NCBI RefSeq assembly: GCF_019511345.1
Contig: NZ_JAEUAK010000003.1
Coordinates: 248,001-312,000 of the forward strand
Length of the DNA stretch: 64,000 nt
Direction of reading: 5' to 3'
Source of the DNA: Rhizobium mesosinicum
GTDB taxonomy: Bacteria > Pseudomonadota > Alphaproteobacteria > Rhizobiales > Rhizobiaceae
The stretch's first letter is position 1, and each line of letters begins with the position of its first letter. The notes under the pieces are model-generated. The model did no database searches, was not told the origin of the DNA, and saw nothing but the letters and a program-made list of their open reading frames with translations. The position numbers and the translations under genes were made by a program. Positions 46,141 to 55,161 of this stretch are shown piece after piece.

Positions 46141-46995
46141 TCAAAGCGTGTTCAAGACATTTCTGAGATAGGCGAGGCCAAGGCGTTCCCCCTCCTTTCG
46201 GGCACCGAGATCCTTGCCCGGCCATCCGTAGGCGGCGTCCTCGTGCTCGATCGAAAGAGTACCGTCGAAGCCGTTAGTCCGCGCCTGGCGCAGGAAACGC
46301 TGCCAGTCGAGAAGGCCCTGGCCCGGCAGTTTGTACTGCCACCAGCCCTTGCCGTGATAGCCGACGGACTGCTGCATGGCCGCATCGATTGCGGTATCCT
46401 TGGCGTGGAGAATGGCGATGCGATCCTTGACCGCGTCCATCGCGGCATAGGGGTCCACGCCGATGCGGATGAGGTGCGAAGGATCGAATTCGAGACCGAA
46501 GCGCCGGTCGGGTATTCGCTTGAAGAGCTCCTGCCAGCCCTTCGGCGTGGTTCCGATGAAATTGTCCTTAGGTCCCGGCCAGTTTTCGATCGCAAAGACG
46601 AGACCGCTTGAGGTCGTCTTTGCGATCAGGCCGTTGGCGAATTCGGCAAAATCATCGTAATTGGCCTCGTCGTCGGCACTATCATCGCGTCCGGGAAAGA
46701 TCACGAAGATCGGCACGCCCGCTTCGCCGATCGCCTGAGCAAATTCCTCCGTGCGGGCGCGCAGCTCGCCACGCTTGCCGCGGTCGGTATCGAGCTGATT
46801 GCCGAAATAGGTGATCGAGGAGACGAAGAGATTATGGTCGCGGGCAAGTGCGACCGCGGCCCGCACCCTTTCCGGCGTCCTGATATGACCGCGGACATCG
46901 ATTTCGATCGCATCGAAACCGGCCGACGCCGCGAAATCCACGACCTCTTCAAGCGGTCGATCGTTGAACGTCGACGTGTAGAAGCCAATCCTCAT
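46141..46995 (-). CDS. sugar phosphate isomerase/epimerase-like TIM-barrel protein
   Basis: A 284-residue AP endonuclease-2/xylose isomerase-like TIM barrel. It starts at ATG 46995 with GGGAG upstream; a TTG one codon earlier is unlikely. Metal-binding residues are probably in FAIENWPGPKDNFIG, RFGLEFDPSHLIRIG, ILHAKDTAID and LSIEHEDAAYG, arranged as in inosose isomerase and related enzymes. It sits between the ATPase and a ROK regulator, so it probably acts on the imported sugar or its keto form. The exact substrate is not readable. Confidence 0.82.
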   Translation of the reverse strand: MRIGFYTSTFNDRPLEEVVDFAASAGFDAIEIDVRGHIRTPERVRAAVALARDHNLFVSSITYFGNQLDTDRGKRGELRARTEEFAQAIGEAGVPIFVIFPGRDDSADDEANYDDFAEFANGLIAKTTSSGLVFAIENWPGPKDNFIGTTPKGWQELFKRIPDRRFGLEFDPSHLIRIGVDPYAAMDAVKDRIAILHAKDTAIDAAMQQSVGYHGKGWWQYKLPGQGLLDWQRFLRQARTNGFDGTLSIEHEDAAYGWPGKDLGARKEGERLGLAYLRNVLNTL

Positions 46996-47026
46996 CAAAG
47001 TACTCCCAATGACCTTGCCGGAAGTT

Positions 47027-48265
47027 TCAGTTGTTCAGGCGATCCATGAATTTGAGGGGCGAACGGGTGCGTTGAACGGCGTCGGCTGAAGCGAGCATCA
47101 AAGCGGCCGCCATGGGCATCGCTGCCGCACCGAGTGCGGAAGCGTCCTCGCCGATCGAGGCGCGATGCAGCGTGGGCAAACTGTTGTCTCCGGCCATCAG
47201 GTTTTCGTGAACGTAGCGCAGCAGCTCGTCGATCATCCGGATCGGCAGGCGCCCGCCGATGATGATGGCGTCAGGATCGACGATCATGCCAATATGCTTA
47301 ACGGCAACGGCAAGGTGCGCGCTCATTTCCTTCAGCCACTTCGACACCAGGGCCTTGCCGCGTGCATCGAGTGTCAGAAGGTCTTGCGGCACGCTTGCAT
47401 GCACGCCGTGCTCGCCAAGGAATTTGTAGAGGAAAAACACAGTCACCATCTCGCCGAGAAGATCGACCTTCGGCGCGCTCTTGTCTCGGTCGTCGGCGAT
47501 CGGCAGCCAGCCGATTTCGCCGCTCAGCGCCATGGCGCCGCGATGGCCATTGCCGTCGAGCACCAGGCCACCGCCCAGACATGCGTTGATGGCGATATAG
47601 AAAAAGTTGCGGCTTTCCGCCCCCAAGCCGTAGTCCAGCTCGGCAAGTGCGGCCGCATTGGTCTCATTTTCGATGAAGACCGGATGCTGCGTCAGATTTT
47701 CGAGTGCGGTCCGCACGTCGAAGTCCGTCCATTCCGAATAATCGTCTGGCATGCCAAGAAATGGAATCTCGCCGAGCCAGTCAGGCATGGCGAGCCCGAT
47801 ACCGGCCAGATGTGCGTCATCGACCAGGCGGCTTCGCTGGAAATGGGATATCGCATCGGCCGTCAGCTGCATGAACTCAGCCGGGCGCACGTAGCGTTTC
47901 TCGTGATGCACGCGGGCGCGAACATTGCCGACGGCATCGACGGCGAGGATCGTCAGGTGATCCCGGTCGATGTCGATGCCGATGGCAAAGAACGCATCCG
48001 GATTGATTTCGAGCTCGATTGCGGGCTGCCCCCGAAGCCCGTGCCGACGGCGAGCCTCGATGATCAGGCCCTCGTCGAGCAGGCGATCGACGATCCTCGC
48101 AATGGCAGGCTTGGTAAAACCGGTCTGCCTTGCGATCTCGGCACGCGAAATCGGCGCCTGCCGATGGATGCAACGCAGCACGACGGCTCTGTTATGCTCA
48201 CCCGCATCCTCGACGTTGGCCCCCGTCAGGTCCGGGGGAAATCTGGCGCCGCTCATCTGGTTCAT
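47027..48265 (-). CDS. ROK-family transcription regulator lacking the zinc motif
   Basis: A 412-residue regulator with an N-terminal winged helix (about residues 20-80: VLRCIHRQAPISRAEIARQTGFTKPAIARIVDRLLDEGLI) and a ROK fold. The usual CxCGxxGC zinc cluster is missing; the matching region reads SGEIGWLPIADDRD. It lies within the transport unit, 40 bases after the MalG-type permease gene and 31 bases before the isomerase gene, so it likely controls its own operon. It could bind DNA through a different sugar response from typical NagC. Confidence 0.85.
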   Translation of the reverse strand: MNQMSGARFPPDLTGANVEDAGEHNRAVVLRCIHRQAPISRAEIARQTGFTKPAIARIVDRLLDEGLIIEARRRHGLRGQPAIELEINPDAFFAIGIDIDRDHLTILAVDAVGNVRARVHHEKRYVRPAEFMQLTADAISHFQRSRLVDDAHLAGIGLAMPDWLGEIPFLGMPDDYSEWTDFDVRTALENLTQHPVFIENETNAAALAELDYGLGAESRNFFYIAINACLGGGLVLDGNGHRGAMALSGEIGWLPIADDRDKSAPKVDLLGEMVTVFFLYKFLGEHGVHASVPQDLLTLDARGKALVSKWLKEMSAHLAVAVKHIGMIVDPDAIIIGGRLPIRMIDELLRYVHENLMAGDNSLPTLHRASIGEDASALGAAAMPMAAALMLASADAVQRTRSPLKFMDRLNN

Positions 48266-48305
48266 GGTCGCAATCTCCTATCAGCCACGGACACGCAACC
48301 CGGCT

Positions 48306-49148
48306 CTATCCCTTCACCGCGCCACTGGTCATGGCGCCGAGGATCAGCCGCTGGAGCGACAGGAACGCCACGATCGCCGGAACGACGGAAATCAGGCAGG
48401 CGGCCGCAAGCAACTGGATGGACGAGTCGGTCTGCATGCCCCGGAAGTTAAAGATTCCGACGCCGATCGGCATCAGGTCATTTTTGGTGAGCAGCAGGAA
48501 AGGTACCAAGAATTGCGACCAGCCGGCAATCACCGTGATGATGAAGACCGAGGCAATGCCCGGCGCCGACAGGGGCAGGATGATGCGCCAGAAGACCGAG
48601 AAGCGGTTGCATCCATCGATCATCGCGGCTTCGTCCAGGCTGCGCGGAATGCCGTCGACGGTGCCTTTCAACAGCCAGGTCGCAAGGGGAACACCGAGCG
48701 CGACATAGACCATGACGACGGCAAAATGCGTGTCGAGGAGGCCGAGACGGTTCATGTAGCGATAGAGCGGCACCATGATGACGAGTGGCGAGATCATCTG
48801 GAAAAGCAGGAGCCCCATCATCGACAGGCCTTTGCCGCGGAACTGGAAGCGCGAGAAGGCGTAAGCGGCAGGCAAGGCAACGATCAGCACGCCGAAGCCG
48901 CTCAAGGCCGCAAGCTTCAGGCCGTTCCAGAGATAGATTGGAAAATAGCTGTTGTTGAGAACGGTGATGAAATTCTGGATGGTGGGGTTGTCCGGAATAT
49001 AACGCGCCGCGCCGCGATAGACCTCACGCTTGTCACGCAGCGCCATCGACAGGAGATAGGTGAGGGGGCCGGCAAAGAAAACGAACATCACCAGCATGAA
49101 GAGATAGCTCATGGCATCGCCGAGCCTTGTTCCGGTGCGTCCGCTCAT
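48306..49148 (-). CDS. sugar ABC transporter permease (MalG-type)
   Basis: A 280-residue permease with six membrane segments. The EAA loop reads SLDEAAMIDGCNRFSVFWRIILPLSAPGI, and the end GAMTSGAVKG is typical of the MalG class. Its ATG overlaps the stop of the upstream permease (ATGA). It belongs with the binding protein at 50162 and the ATPase at 45058. The N-terminal part has an extended periplasmic loop (RGAARYIPDNPTIQNFITVLNN). Confidence 0.9.
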   Translation of the reverse strand: MSGRTGTRLGDAMSYLFMLVMFVFFAGPLTYLLSMALRDKREVYRGAARYIPDNPTIQNFITVLNNSYFPIYLWNGLKLAALSGFGVLIVALPAAYAFSRFQFRGKGLSMMGLLLFQMISPLVIMVPLYRYMNRLGLLDTHFAVVMVYVALGVPLATWLLKGTVDGIPRSLDEAAMIDGCNRFSVFWRIILPLSAPGIASVFIITVIAGWSQFLVPFLLLTKNDLMPIGVGIFNFRGMQTDSSIQLLAAACLISVVPAIVAFLSLQRLILGAMTSGAVKG

Positions 49149-50074
49149 TGCTCTTCCTCCTTCGGCAGGAACGACGCATAGACGAAGGCGAGGCCGAGGC
49201 TGATGATCAGCATCAGCACGGAAAGCACGCTGCCGCCGGAGAGATCGTAGTTTCGGAAGACGATGTTGAAGACGTAGAGCGAGATCACCTCGGTAGCGCG
49301 TCCCGGTCCGCCGCCTGTCAGGGTGATGATCGCGTCGAAGGTGTTGACCGTCTGGATGGTGATCAGGATCATGTTGACGAGGATTGCGGCGCGCAGCTGC
49401 GGCAGTGTCACGAAGAAGAACTGCTGCGAAGCGGTGGCACCATCGACCTCGGCGGCTTCGTAGAGCGAGGGATCGATCGATTTCAGCGCTGCATACATCA
49501 CGACCATCGAAAAGGCCGTACCGCGCCAGATGTTCGAGATCAGCGTCGACCAGGGCGCCATCGCCGGATCCGAAAGCCAGGCAACGGTCGGCATGTGCAT
49601 CAGCCTCAAAATGCTGTTCAGCGCGCCATAAGGCGCTTCGGAAAACAGCATCTGCCAGATGATGCCGCCGGCAATGCCTGGCACGACCCAGGCGACCAGC
49701 GCCGTCGTCCGCAGGATCGTGGTGCCGAACAGGCCGCGCTTTTCGCCGCGGATGACGGTGACAGCGACCGCAAGACCGAGGATCTGCTGGCCGATGACGC
49801 TGCCGCCGACGAAGATCAGTGTCGCCCAGAGAATGTCGGGCAGTTGCGGCGAGCTCAGCGCATTGGCGATCGAACCGAGCGTATAGTCCTGGTTTTCGCC
49901 GATCAGCGTCGCATTGGTGAAGGAAAGGCGGAAAACGTCGATGACCGGATAGAGATAGAATATGCCGATGACGACGATCACGGGCATGATCCAGGGCAGG
50001 GGCGCACCGGCGAACCGGCGCATGAACGTTCTGCTTTGAGGCGGGGTGTCAGCCTCGATGGCAATAGGGCTCAT
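49145..50074 (-). CDS. sugar ABC transporter permease (MalF-type)
   Basis: A 309-residue permease with six segments. The EAA loop is SLYEAAEVDGATASQQFFFVTLPQL. The start at ATG 50074 (MSPIAIEAD) is preferred; the frame upstream to 50116 lacks a ribosome site. It overlaps the following permease by ATGA. It is encoded 87 bases after the binding-protein gene. Confidence 0.9.
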   Translation of the reverse strand: MSPIAIEADTPPQSRTFMRRFAGAPLPWIMPVIVVIGIFYLYPVIDVFRLSFTNATLIGENQDYTLGSIANALSSPQLPDILWATLIFVGGSVIGQQILGLAVAVTVIRGEKRGLFGTTILRTTALVAWVVPGIAGGIIWQMLFSEAPYGALNSILRLMHMPTVAWLSDPAMAPWSTLISNIWRGTAFSMVVMYAALKSIDPSLYEAAEVDGATASQQFFFVTLPQLRAAILVNMILITIQTVNTFDAIITLTGGGPGRATEVISLYVFNIVFRNYDLSGGSVLSVLMLIISLGLAFVYASFLPKEEEQ

Positions 50075-50161
50075 TGGCTTCTCTGTCCGGGTTTGACACT
50101 GTCGACGGCGCCTCAAAAAGGCAGGCGCCGTCGTAATCTGAAGCGTCAGAAATGCGCGGGA

Positions 50162-51460
50162 TCAGAGGCGCTTGTAGGCCTCCATCGCGGCGCTGAATGC
50201 GGCGTCCAGGGCTTCCTCGGGTTTCTTCGTTCCCGAGAGCACGTCGCCCATCATGATCTGGATCTGGTTAGAGATCTCGGGGTAGATCGGTACGCCGGGG
50301 CGGGCCTGGCCGTTGACCAGGGCATTGGCGAAGGTCTTGTTGGCTTCGGTGGCGAAGACATCGTATTTGTCGAAGACCGACTTGCGCGTCGGCAGCTGCT
50401 GCTGCAGTGCATTGGCCGGACCCATATAGACCTCGCGGGCAAGATTGGCGCACATTTCAACCTTGTCCTTGTCCTTGCTGAAGGACGCGATCGTCCATCC
50501 GCCGGTGCCTGTGGAACGCTGATCGGCGGTCGGGCCGGGGATCGGCGAAAAGGTCCAGTTCTTGAACTCTTCCTCGTCGAGCGTCGCCTTCAGCTGCGCA
50601 TATTGCCAGTTGCCGCCGATGAAAAGCGCCGTCGTCGCCGCTGCCGCCGCCGCGTTCATGTCGTCATAGTTGGCGATGGTGGTGACGCGCTTGGGGGCCG
50701 CACCGGAATCGACGAGATCCTTGAAGTAGTTCAGCGCCTTCAGGAATTTCTCCTTGTTCTCGCCCTCGCCGAAGACCGGCTTGCCGGCGTCGTCCACAAG
50801 CTTGCCTCCGAGCGCCCAATAGTTCGCCAGCCAGTCGAAGGTGGTGCCTTCCCAGCGCCCGCCGTTGAAGAGGACGCCTTCCATTCCTTCCTTGGTGGAG
50901 GCAAGTGCGGCCTTCTTCAGGTCGTCCCAGGTCTGCGGCGCATCGGCGACGATGGACTTGTTGCGGTAGAGGACGCGAAGGTCCGTATCCCACCACCAGG
51001 CGCGGATCGTCTGATCCTTATCTGTGATGCCGCTGCGGATGAAGGGGAAGAGATCGTCGACTTCGTCCTTGGAGAAATAGGGCGTGAAATCCGCCAGCAC
51101 CTTATTGACCATGAACTGCGAGAGCACAAAGGAGTCGACGGCGGCGCAATCCGGCGCGTTGCCCGCCTTGGCCTGCTCCAGCATCTTGGCCTGTTCCGTG
51201 CCGATGTCGGAGGACATGAACTGCATCTGCAGTTTCCAGTCTGGATGCTTCTTGATGAAGTCGACAAAGAGCTTCTGGTAACCCTCTGCGATGTTGGGGT
51301 CGGAATTATTCGGACTGTCGTTGGTGAGCCGCACGACAAGGGTTTTTGGCGCATCTGCAGCGCCGATCCTGTCCTTTGTCGCAAGCTCCTGGGCAAATGC
51401 GGCAGGCACTGAAAATAACATTGTGCTCAGCGCTAACGCGCTGACGAACGCTCTCTTCAT
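50162..51460 (-). CDS. sugar ABC transporter substrate-binding protein
   Basis: A 432-residue exported binding protein of the CUT1 class. A Sec signal (KRAFVSALALSTMLFSVPAAFA) ends before QELATKDR. GGGAGGAG precedes ATG 51460. It carries typical features such as LQMQFMSSDIGTEQAKMLEQAKAGNAPDCAAVDS and FIGGNWQYAQL. It heads the second transport unit and diverges from the oxidoreductase gene at 51736. The sugar is not identifiable from sequence. Confidence 0.88.
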   Translation of the reverse strand: MKRAFVSALALSTMLFSVPAAFAQELATKDRIGAADAPKTLVVRLTNDSPNNSDPNIAEGYQKLFVDFIKKHPDWKLQMQFMSSDIGTEQAKMLEQAKAGNAPDCAAVDSFVLSQFMVNKVLADFTPYFSKDEVDDLFPFIRSGITDKDQTIRAWWWDTDLRVLYRNKSIVADAPQTWDDLKKAALASTKEGMEGVLFNGGRWEGTTFDWLANYWALGGKLVDDAGKPVFGEGENKEKFLKALNYFKDLVDSGAAPKRVTTIANYDDMNAAAAAATTALFIGGNWQYAQLKATLDEEEFKNWTFSPIPGPTADQRSTGTGGWTIASFSKDKDKVEMCANLAREVYMGPANALQQQLPTRKSVFDKYDVFATEANKTFANALVNGQARPGVPIYPEISNQIQIMMGDVLSGTKKPEEALDAAFSAAMEAYKRL

Positions 51461-51532
51461 GATGGGTCTCCTCCCCATTTTAAACGGATACAGCCTGGTG
51501 GTCGGTTGACCTCTCCTCATTTCCATGCTGCA

Positions 51533-51545
51533 TTAATTAGATTAA
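51533..51545. promoter_or_regulatory. candidate operator in the divergent region before the binding-protein gene
   Basis: TTAAT-TAG-ATTAA is a short perfect repeat in an AT-rich patch, 73 bases before the binding-protein ATG and 191 bases before the oxidoreductase ATG. It may be a ROK operator; the short arms keep this tentative. Confidence 0.3.
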
Positions 51546-51735
51546 GTTACTTTGATTTGATGTCAAGCCGCAGCATTGGGAGGATTGGAGATGCCGGCGA
51601 CATTCAACACAAGTTAGCGGACCGCAACCGCACTTCCAGATCATGAAAAATCCAACCACTCCGGCCATCCGCGGTGGGAGAGCTTTTGCCTCGGCTACGT
51701 GAGGATAGCCGAACCTGACATCTATGGAGGATCAG

Positions 51736-52782
51736 ATGCGCTTACTCATTCTCGGCACGGGCGGAATGGCCAACCAGCATGCGGCAAATTTCAAGGCAAT
51801 CGACGGCGTGAGCGTCGTGGGCGGTGTCGACGTGGTGCCGGAGCGGCTGGCAGCCTTTTGCTCGGAGCACGGTATTCCAAACCACTTCAGTTCGCTGGAG
51901 CAAGCTCTTGCCTGGGGCGAGTTCGATGCCGTTGCCAACGTCACGCCTGACCGCATTCACCATCCGACAACACTTCAAGCGGTTGCGGCAGGCAAACACG
52001 TCTTCTGCGAAAAGCCGCTGGCGACCGATGCCATAAAGGCGATGGAAATGACCGATGCCATCGAAAAAGCCGGCAAGGTCGGCATGGTCAACTTTACCTA
52101 TCGCAATTCTCCGGCTCTGCAGAAAGGCCGGCAGATGGTCCTTGCCGGCGAGATCGGCGAGGTGAGACATGTCGAGGCATCGCACCTGCAGAGCTGGCTT
52201 GTCGGGCGCCATTGGGGCGATTGGAAAACCGAGAGCAAATGGCTGTGGCGGCTCAGCAAGAAGCACGGCTCGAACGGCGCGCTCGGCGATATCGGCATCC
52301 ATATCGTCGACTTCGCGTCCTACGGGTCGGGGCTTGATGTCGCCCACGTTTTCGCGCGGCTGAAAACCTTCAACAAAGCACCAGGCCACAAGATCGGCGA
52401 ATATGATCTCGATGCGAATGACAGTTTCACGATGAATGTCGACTTCACGACGGGTGCGATCGGCACCATCCAGGCGACGCGAACCGCCGCTGGCCAGATG
52501 GATCAGCTGCGTCTGAGAGTCTATGGCGAGACCGGTTCGATCGAAATGATCTACGATACCGGAAAGTCAACGCTTCGCGCCTGCCTTGGTGAAGACGTTC
52601 ATACCGCAACATGGCGCGATATTGCCTTCGAGCCGGTGGAGACCAACTACCAGCGCTTCGTCCAGGCGGTGAGGGCAGGCAGAACTCAGGAACCGTCCTT
52701 CCGCAGGGCGGCGAATATCCAGAAGGTGCTCGACAAGGCGCTTGCTTCCGATATCAGCCACAAAGACGAGGCGCTTGGCTGA
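51736..52782 (+). CDS. Gfo/Idh/MocA-family oxidoreductase
   Basis: A 348-residue NAD(P)-dependent sugar or cyclitol dehydrogenase. The Rossmann motif is LILGTGGMANQHAANF at the N-terminus, and the catalytic lysine is in GKHVFCEKPLA, followed by the YRNSP region. GGAGG precedes ATG 51736; an ATG at 51724 lies inside that site. The central domain includes NGALGDIGIHIVDFASYG, with a histidine typical for catalysis. It probably oxidises the sugar brought in by the divergent transporter, feeding the isomerase at 46141. Confidence 0.88.
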   Translation: MRLLILGTGGMANQHAANFKAIDGVSVVGGVDVVPERLAAFCSEHGIPNHFSSLEQALAWGEFDAVANVTPDRIHHPTTLQAVAAGKHVFCEKPLATDAIKAMEMTDAIEKAGKVGMVNFTYRNSPALQKGRQMVLAGEIGEVRHVEASHLQSWLVGRHWGDWKTESKWLWRLSKKHGSNGALGDIGIHIVDFASYGSGLDVAHVFARLKTFNKAPGHKIGEYDLDANDSFTMNVDFTTGAIGTIQATRTAAGQMDQLRLRVYGETGSIEMIYDTGKSTLRACLGEDVHTATWRDIAFEPVETNYQRFVQAVRAGRTQEPSFRRAANIQKVLDKALASDISHKDEALG

Positions 52783-52796
52783 GCTGACGTCGGCGT

Positions 52797-53933
52797 TTAG
52801 GCAGATACTGGCGGCAGCAGGGTGTTGAGGAAGGGCAGCAATGCCGCCCCCAGCGCCACGCCGCCGCCGCTGAAGCTTGCCGGCTTCAGCGGCGAAATCC
52901 ACGGCGTCAGGAAGGGACGCTTGGATGTGTCGCGCCGTTCGACGGAGAGCTGGTGGATCAGCGCCTCAATGACGCTGCGCGGCAGGTCGCCACCGATCAT
53001 GATGACACCAGGCGCGATAAAGCCGGCCATGGCGATAATCGGATCGAGCAAGTGGCTTGCGGCATCCCGGATCCACTGCGTCAATTGAGGGGAAGAGGAC
53101 TCATCGCCAGTGATGAGGCGCCCGAACGCGTCAGCGCCGACCAGTGCGCGCAGCGCGCCGAAACCGACCACCGTGTTAAGCCGGACATTGTCGGGGCCTG
53201 TCAGCATCTCACCGATGCTGCCTGCGCGTCCGTGGACGCCTGAATAAGGAATGCCGCGAACGAGGAAACCAGCTTGTACATCTTCATCGATGATGATCAT
53301 CGCCAGTCCGCCTTCGGGGGCAGGCGCACCGATGGTGCGCTCGGCAAGCAGGCTTGCGGTGCACTCGTTTTCCACGTGACTGACGGGAAGCGTGGATGCT
53401 GCGTCAAGCTCATCGGTCTCCTGCGCGGTCCAGTCGTTTGAGCCGATCCCCAGGCCGATGATCGGCATACCCGCGTGCTGCCTTGTCATCGTCTGGACCA
53501 CTGAGAGGACCGACGGCACTCTCGCTGCCGGGGTGAGGGGAAAGTACTGGCGATCATGGACCTGGCCGCTGAGATCGATGAGCACGGCTTCGCCCCTGCT
53601 TTGGCGGACCCTGACGCCGATCGAAAATGCGCCATCGGGGCGTAATGCGAATTCGGTAGCGGTTGCACCGCTGCCGGCTCCGTTGCGCCGGTGCGATGTC
53701 ACCAGGCCCCCGTCACTGAGGCGGCGCAGGATATTGGTAATGCCCGGCCCCGTAAGCCCGGAATGCTGGCCGAGCTCCATACGGGTCAACGGACCGTGCC
53801 GACGGATCGCCTCCAGGATGACGCGGATATTCCTGTCGGCGATTTCTCCCGATCTCAGACCGATTGTTTTACCCCGCGTAACGGCCGTTTCCTCTGTCTG
53901 ACGTCGCCGCGGCCCGGATCGAAGATACCGCAT
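52797..53933 (-). CDS. ROK-family transcription regulator, third copy
   Basis: A 378-residue regulator. The helix-turn-helix covers about residues 32-85 (ILEAIRRHGPLTRMELGQHSGLTGPGITNILRRLSDGGLV). The frame extends upstream to 54149, but ATG 53933 follows AGGGAA and leaves a normal length. The CxCGxxGC zinc cluster of ROK proteins is absent (matching region GRAGSIGEMLTG). It converges with the oxidoreductase gene. A perfect palindrome lies 27 bases before its start. It may control the oxidoreductase-transporter set or the glycosidase operon further right. Confidence 0.83.
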   Translation of the reverse strand: MRYLRSGPRRRQTEETAVTRGKTIGLRSGEIADRNIRVILEAIRRHGPLTRMELGQHSGLTGPGITNILRRLSDGGLVTSHRRNGAGSGATATEFALRPDGAFSIGVRVRQSRGEAVLIDLSGQVHDRQYFPLTPAARVPSVLSVVQTMTRQHAGMPIIGLGIGSNDWTAQETDELDAASTLPVSHVENECTASLLAERTIGAPAPEGGLAMIIIDEDVQAGFLVRGIPYSGVHGRAGSIGEMLTGPDNVRLNTVVGFGALRALVGADAFGRLITGDESSSPQLTQWIRDAASHLLDPIIAMAGFIAPGVIMIGGDLPRSVIEALIHQLSVERRDTSKRPFLTPWISPLKPASFSGGGVALGAALLPFLNTLLPPVSA

Positions 53934-53959
53934 GACCGTGTTCCCTAAGCACATGAATG

Positions 53960-53974
53960 CCTGTGTATCACAGG
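53960..53974. promoter_or_regulatory. palindrome before the third ROK gene
   Basis: CCTGTG-TAT-CACAGG is a perfect 6-bp inverted repeat 27 bases before the ROK start codon, a plausible autoregulatory operator. Confidence 0.45.
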
Positions 53975-54189
53975 TAATGAGAAAACAGACCATAAGCCTT
54001 TGATTCCCGTCGACATCAAAGAAAGCCTTTCCCAACATAAATGACGGGTTCGAGCTCCACACGCGACGGTAGCGCAGATCCAGGCAATCCTCACATCCTG
54101 CCGTGAGAACTGCGCAGAACTGGCTCGACGAACCAAACACCTTCATCACGCGTTCCTGCTACGTCGCAGCATCGCGTTTGGAGACGTTC

Positions 54190-54516
54190 ATGGATTGGCG
54201 GGGCACGTGGGTCAACGAGTACGGATCGGTCGTTCGGATCGAAGATGATGCGAGCGGAAGGATATCGGGAACATTCGAGACGGCCTTGGAGGAGAGCGGC
54301 TTTTATGGCGAGATAGTTCCGATCGTCGGCGTAGCGAGCGGAAACTGCATTTCGTTTGCGAGCGTCTGCAAGGGAAAAGCCGGCGACATGGCCGTGGCCT
54401 ATACCGGACTTCTGCGGGAAGGGCGCCTTGAAACGGCCTGGCACTACGTCGCCGACGACGGGCCATGGTGGAAGGCAGTCATCACGAATACCGACACGTT
54501 CAAACGTCGCGACTGA
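54190..54516 (+). CDS. avidin/streptavidin-fold protein without signal peptide
   Basis: A 108-residue protein starting at ATG 54190 after GGAG. Its order of motifs follows streptavidin: GTWVNEYGS (N9 and S13 at biotin-contact positions), SGTFETAL, YTGLL, LETAWHYV (W84, matching streptavidin W108), PWWKAVI (W94, matching W120) and NTDTF (D102, matching D128). Differences: F29 replaces a contact tyrosine, C60 sits where W79 is expected, and the S88/T90 positions read M and V. So a beta-barrel is likely but biotin binding may be weakened or changed. There is no signal peptide, unlike known avidins. The SnoaL-like gene follows 17 bases later. Confidence 0.72.
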   Translation: MDWRGTWVNEYGSVVRIEDDASGRISGTFETALEESGFYGEIVPIVGVASGNCISFASVCKGKAGDMAVAYTGLLREGRLETAWHYVADDGPWWKAVITNTDTFKRRD

Positions 54517-54533
54517 ACCGGGGAGAAACGGTC

Positions 54534-54947
54534 ATGCCGGCATTAAACGAAAGCTTCGAGGAGTTCCTGAGCCGTCGCGAAAGCGTTTCGCTCGACTACA
54601 TCAATGGCAGCAGCGAAACCTTGATTGACATTTCGACGTCGCACGATCCCGCCACGTTCTTTCCGCCTTCTGGGGCGCGCATCGTGGGCGCTCAGGCTGT
54701 CAATGAAGCGAATAGAAAAGGTGCCGTATCCTTCAAGGAGGGAAGCACCGGCGAGTTCGAAGTCCTTCAATCGGCAGAAAGTGGCGACATCGGCTTATGG
54801 ACGGGACTTCAGCACGCCAAGGTGATGCTGGAGGGGAAGAGCGAGGCCGTTCCGATGTCCCTTCGTGTGACCGAGATATTCCGGCGGGAGGATGGCGAGT
54901 GGAAGCTCGTCCATCGGCATGCCGACATGGCGAAACCCGCCTCCTAA
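54534..54947 (+). CDS. SnoaL/NTF2-like protein
   Basis: A 137-residue protein with GGGGAG before ATG 54534. The pattern fits the NTF2-like DUF4440/SnoaL fold: FEEFLSRRESVSLDYINGSSETLIDI early, a central FKEGSTGEFEVLQSAESGDIGLWTGLQHAKVML, and the closing VTEIFRREDGEWKLVHRHAD block. Such proteins are small-molecule binding or isomerase-like domains without a single function. It is probably co-transcribed with the avidin-like gene. A 7-bp hairpin follows its stop by about 33 bases. Confidence 0.78.
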   Translation: MPALNESFEEFLSRRESVSLDYINGSSETLIDISTSHDPATFFPPSGARIVGAQAVNEANRKGAVSFKEGSTGEFEVLQSAESGDIGLWTGLQHAKVMLEGKSEAVPMSLRVTEIFRREDGEWKLVHRHADMAKPAS

Positions 54948-54979
54948 GGGTTGGATGGCAAGGCGTGGTCGGAAGGATA

Positions 54980-54997
54980 GGCTGAAGCCCTTCAGCC
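54980..54997 (+). terminator. hairpin after the SnoaL-like gene
   Basis: GGCTGAA-GCCC-TTCAGCC is a perfect 7-bp stem 32 bases after the stop. No T-run follows, so a weak terminator or 3'-end hairpin is all that can be claimed. Confidence 0.35.
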
Positions 54998-55161
54998 AAA
55001 CCCAAAATGTCATCAAACGAACTCAGGAAATCCGGCCCCAACTGCCACGGCGGATGTCGACAGTGTTTGCCAGGTCAAGAGATGGTGCCTTTGCCTCGTC
55101 TGGGGTCTGATCGGGATCGCCGTCAGGACGATTTCGGGCACTATTGAATTGGCCGATCTGA

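Noticed and set aside
47165..48451. Plus-strand open frame of 428 codons opposite the second ROK gene
   Set aside because: It is antisense to a ROK gene with a clear helix-turn-helix and has no family features.
49127..51412. Plus-strand open frame of 761 codons opposite the second importer
   Set aside because: It spans the permease and binding-protein genes antisense and is explained by codon bias.
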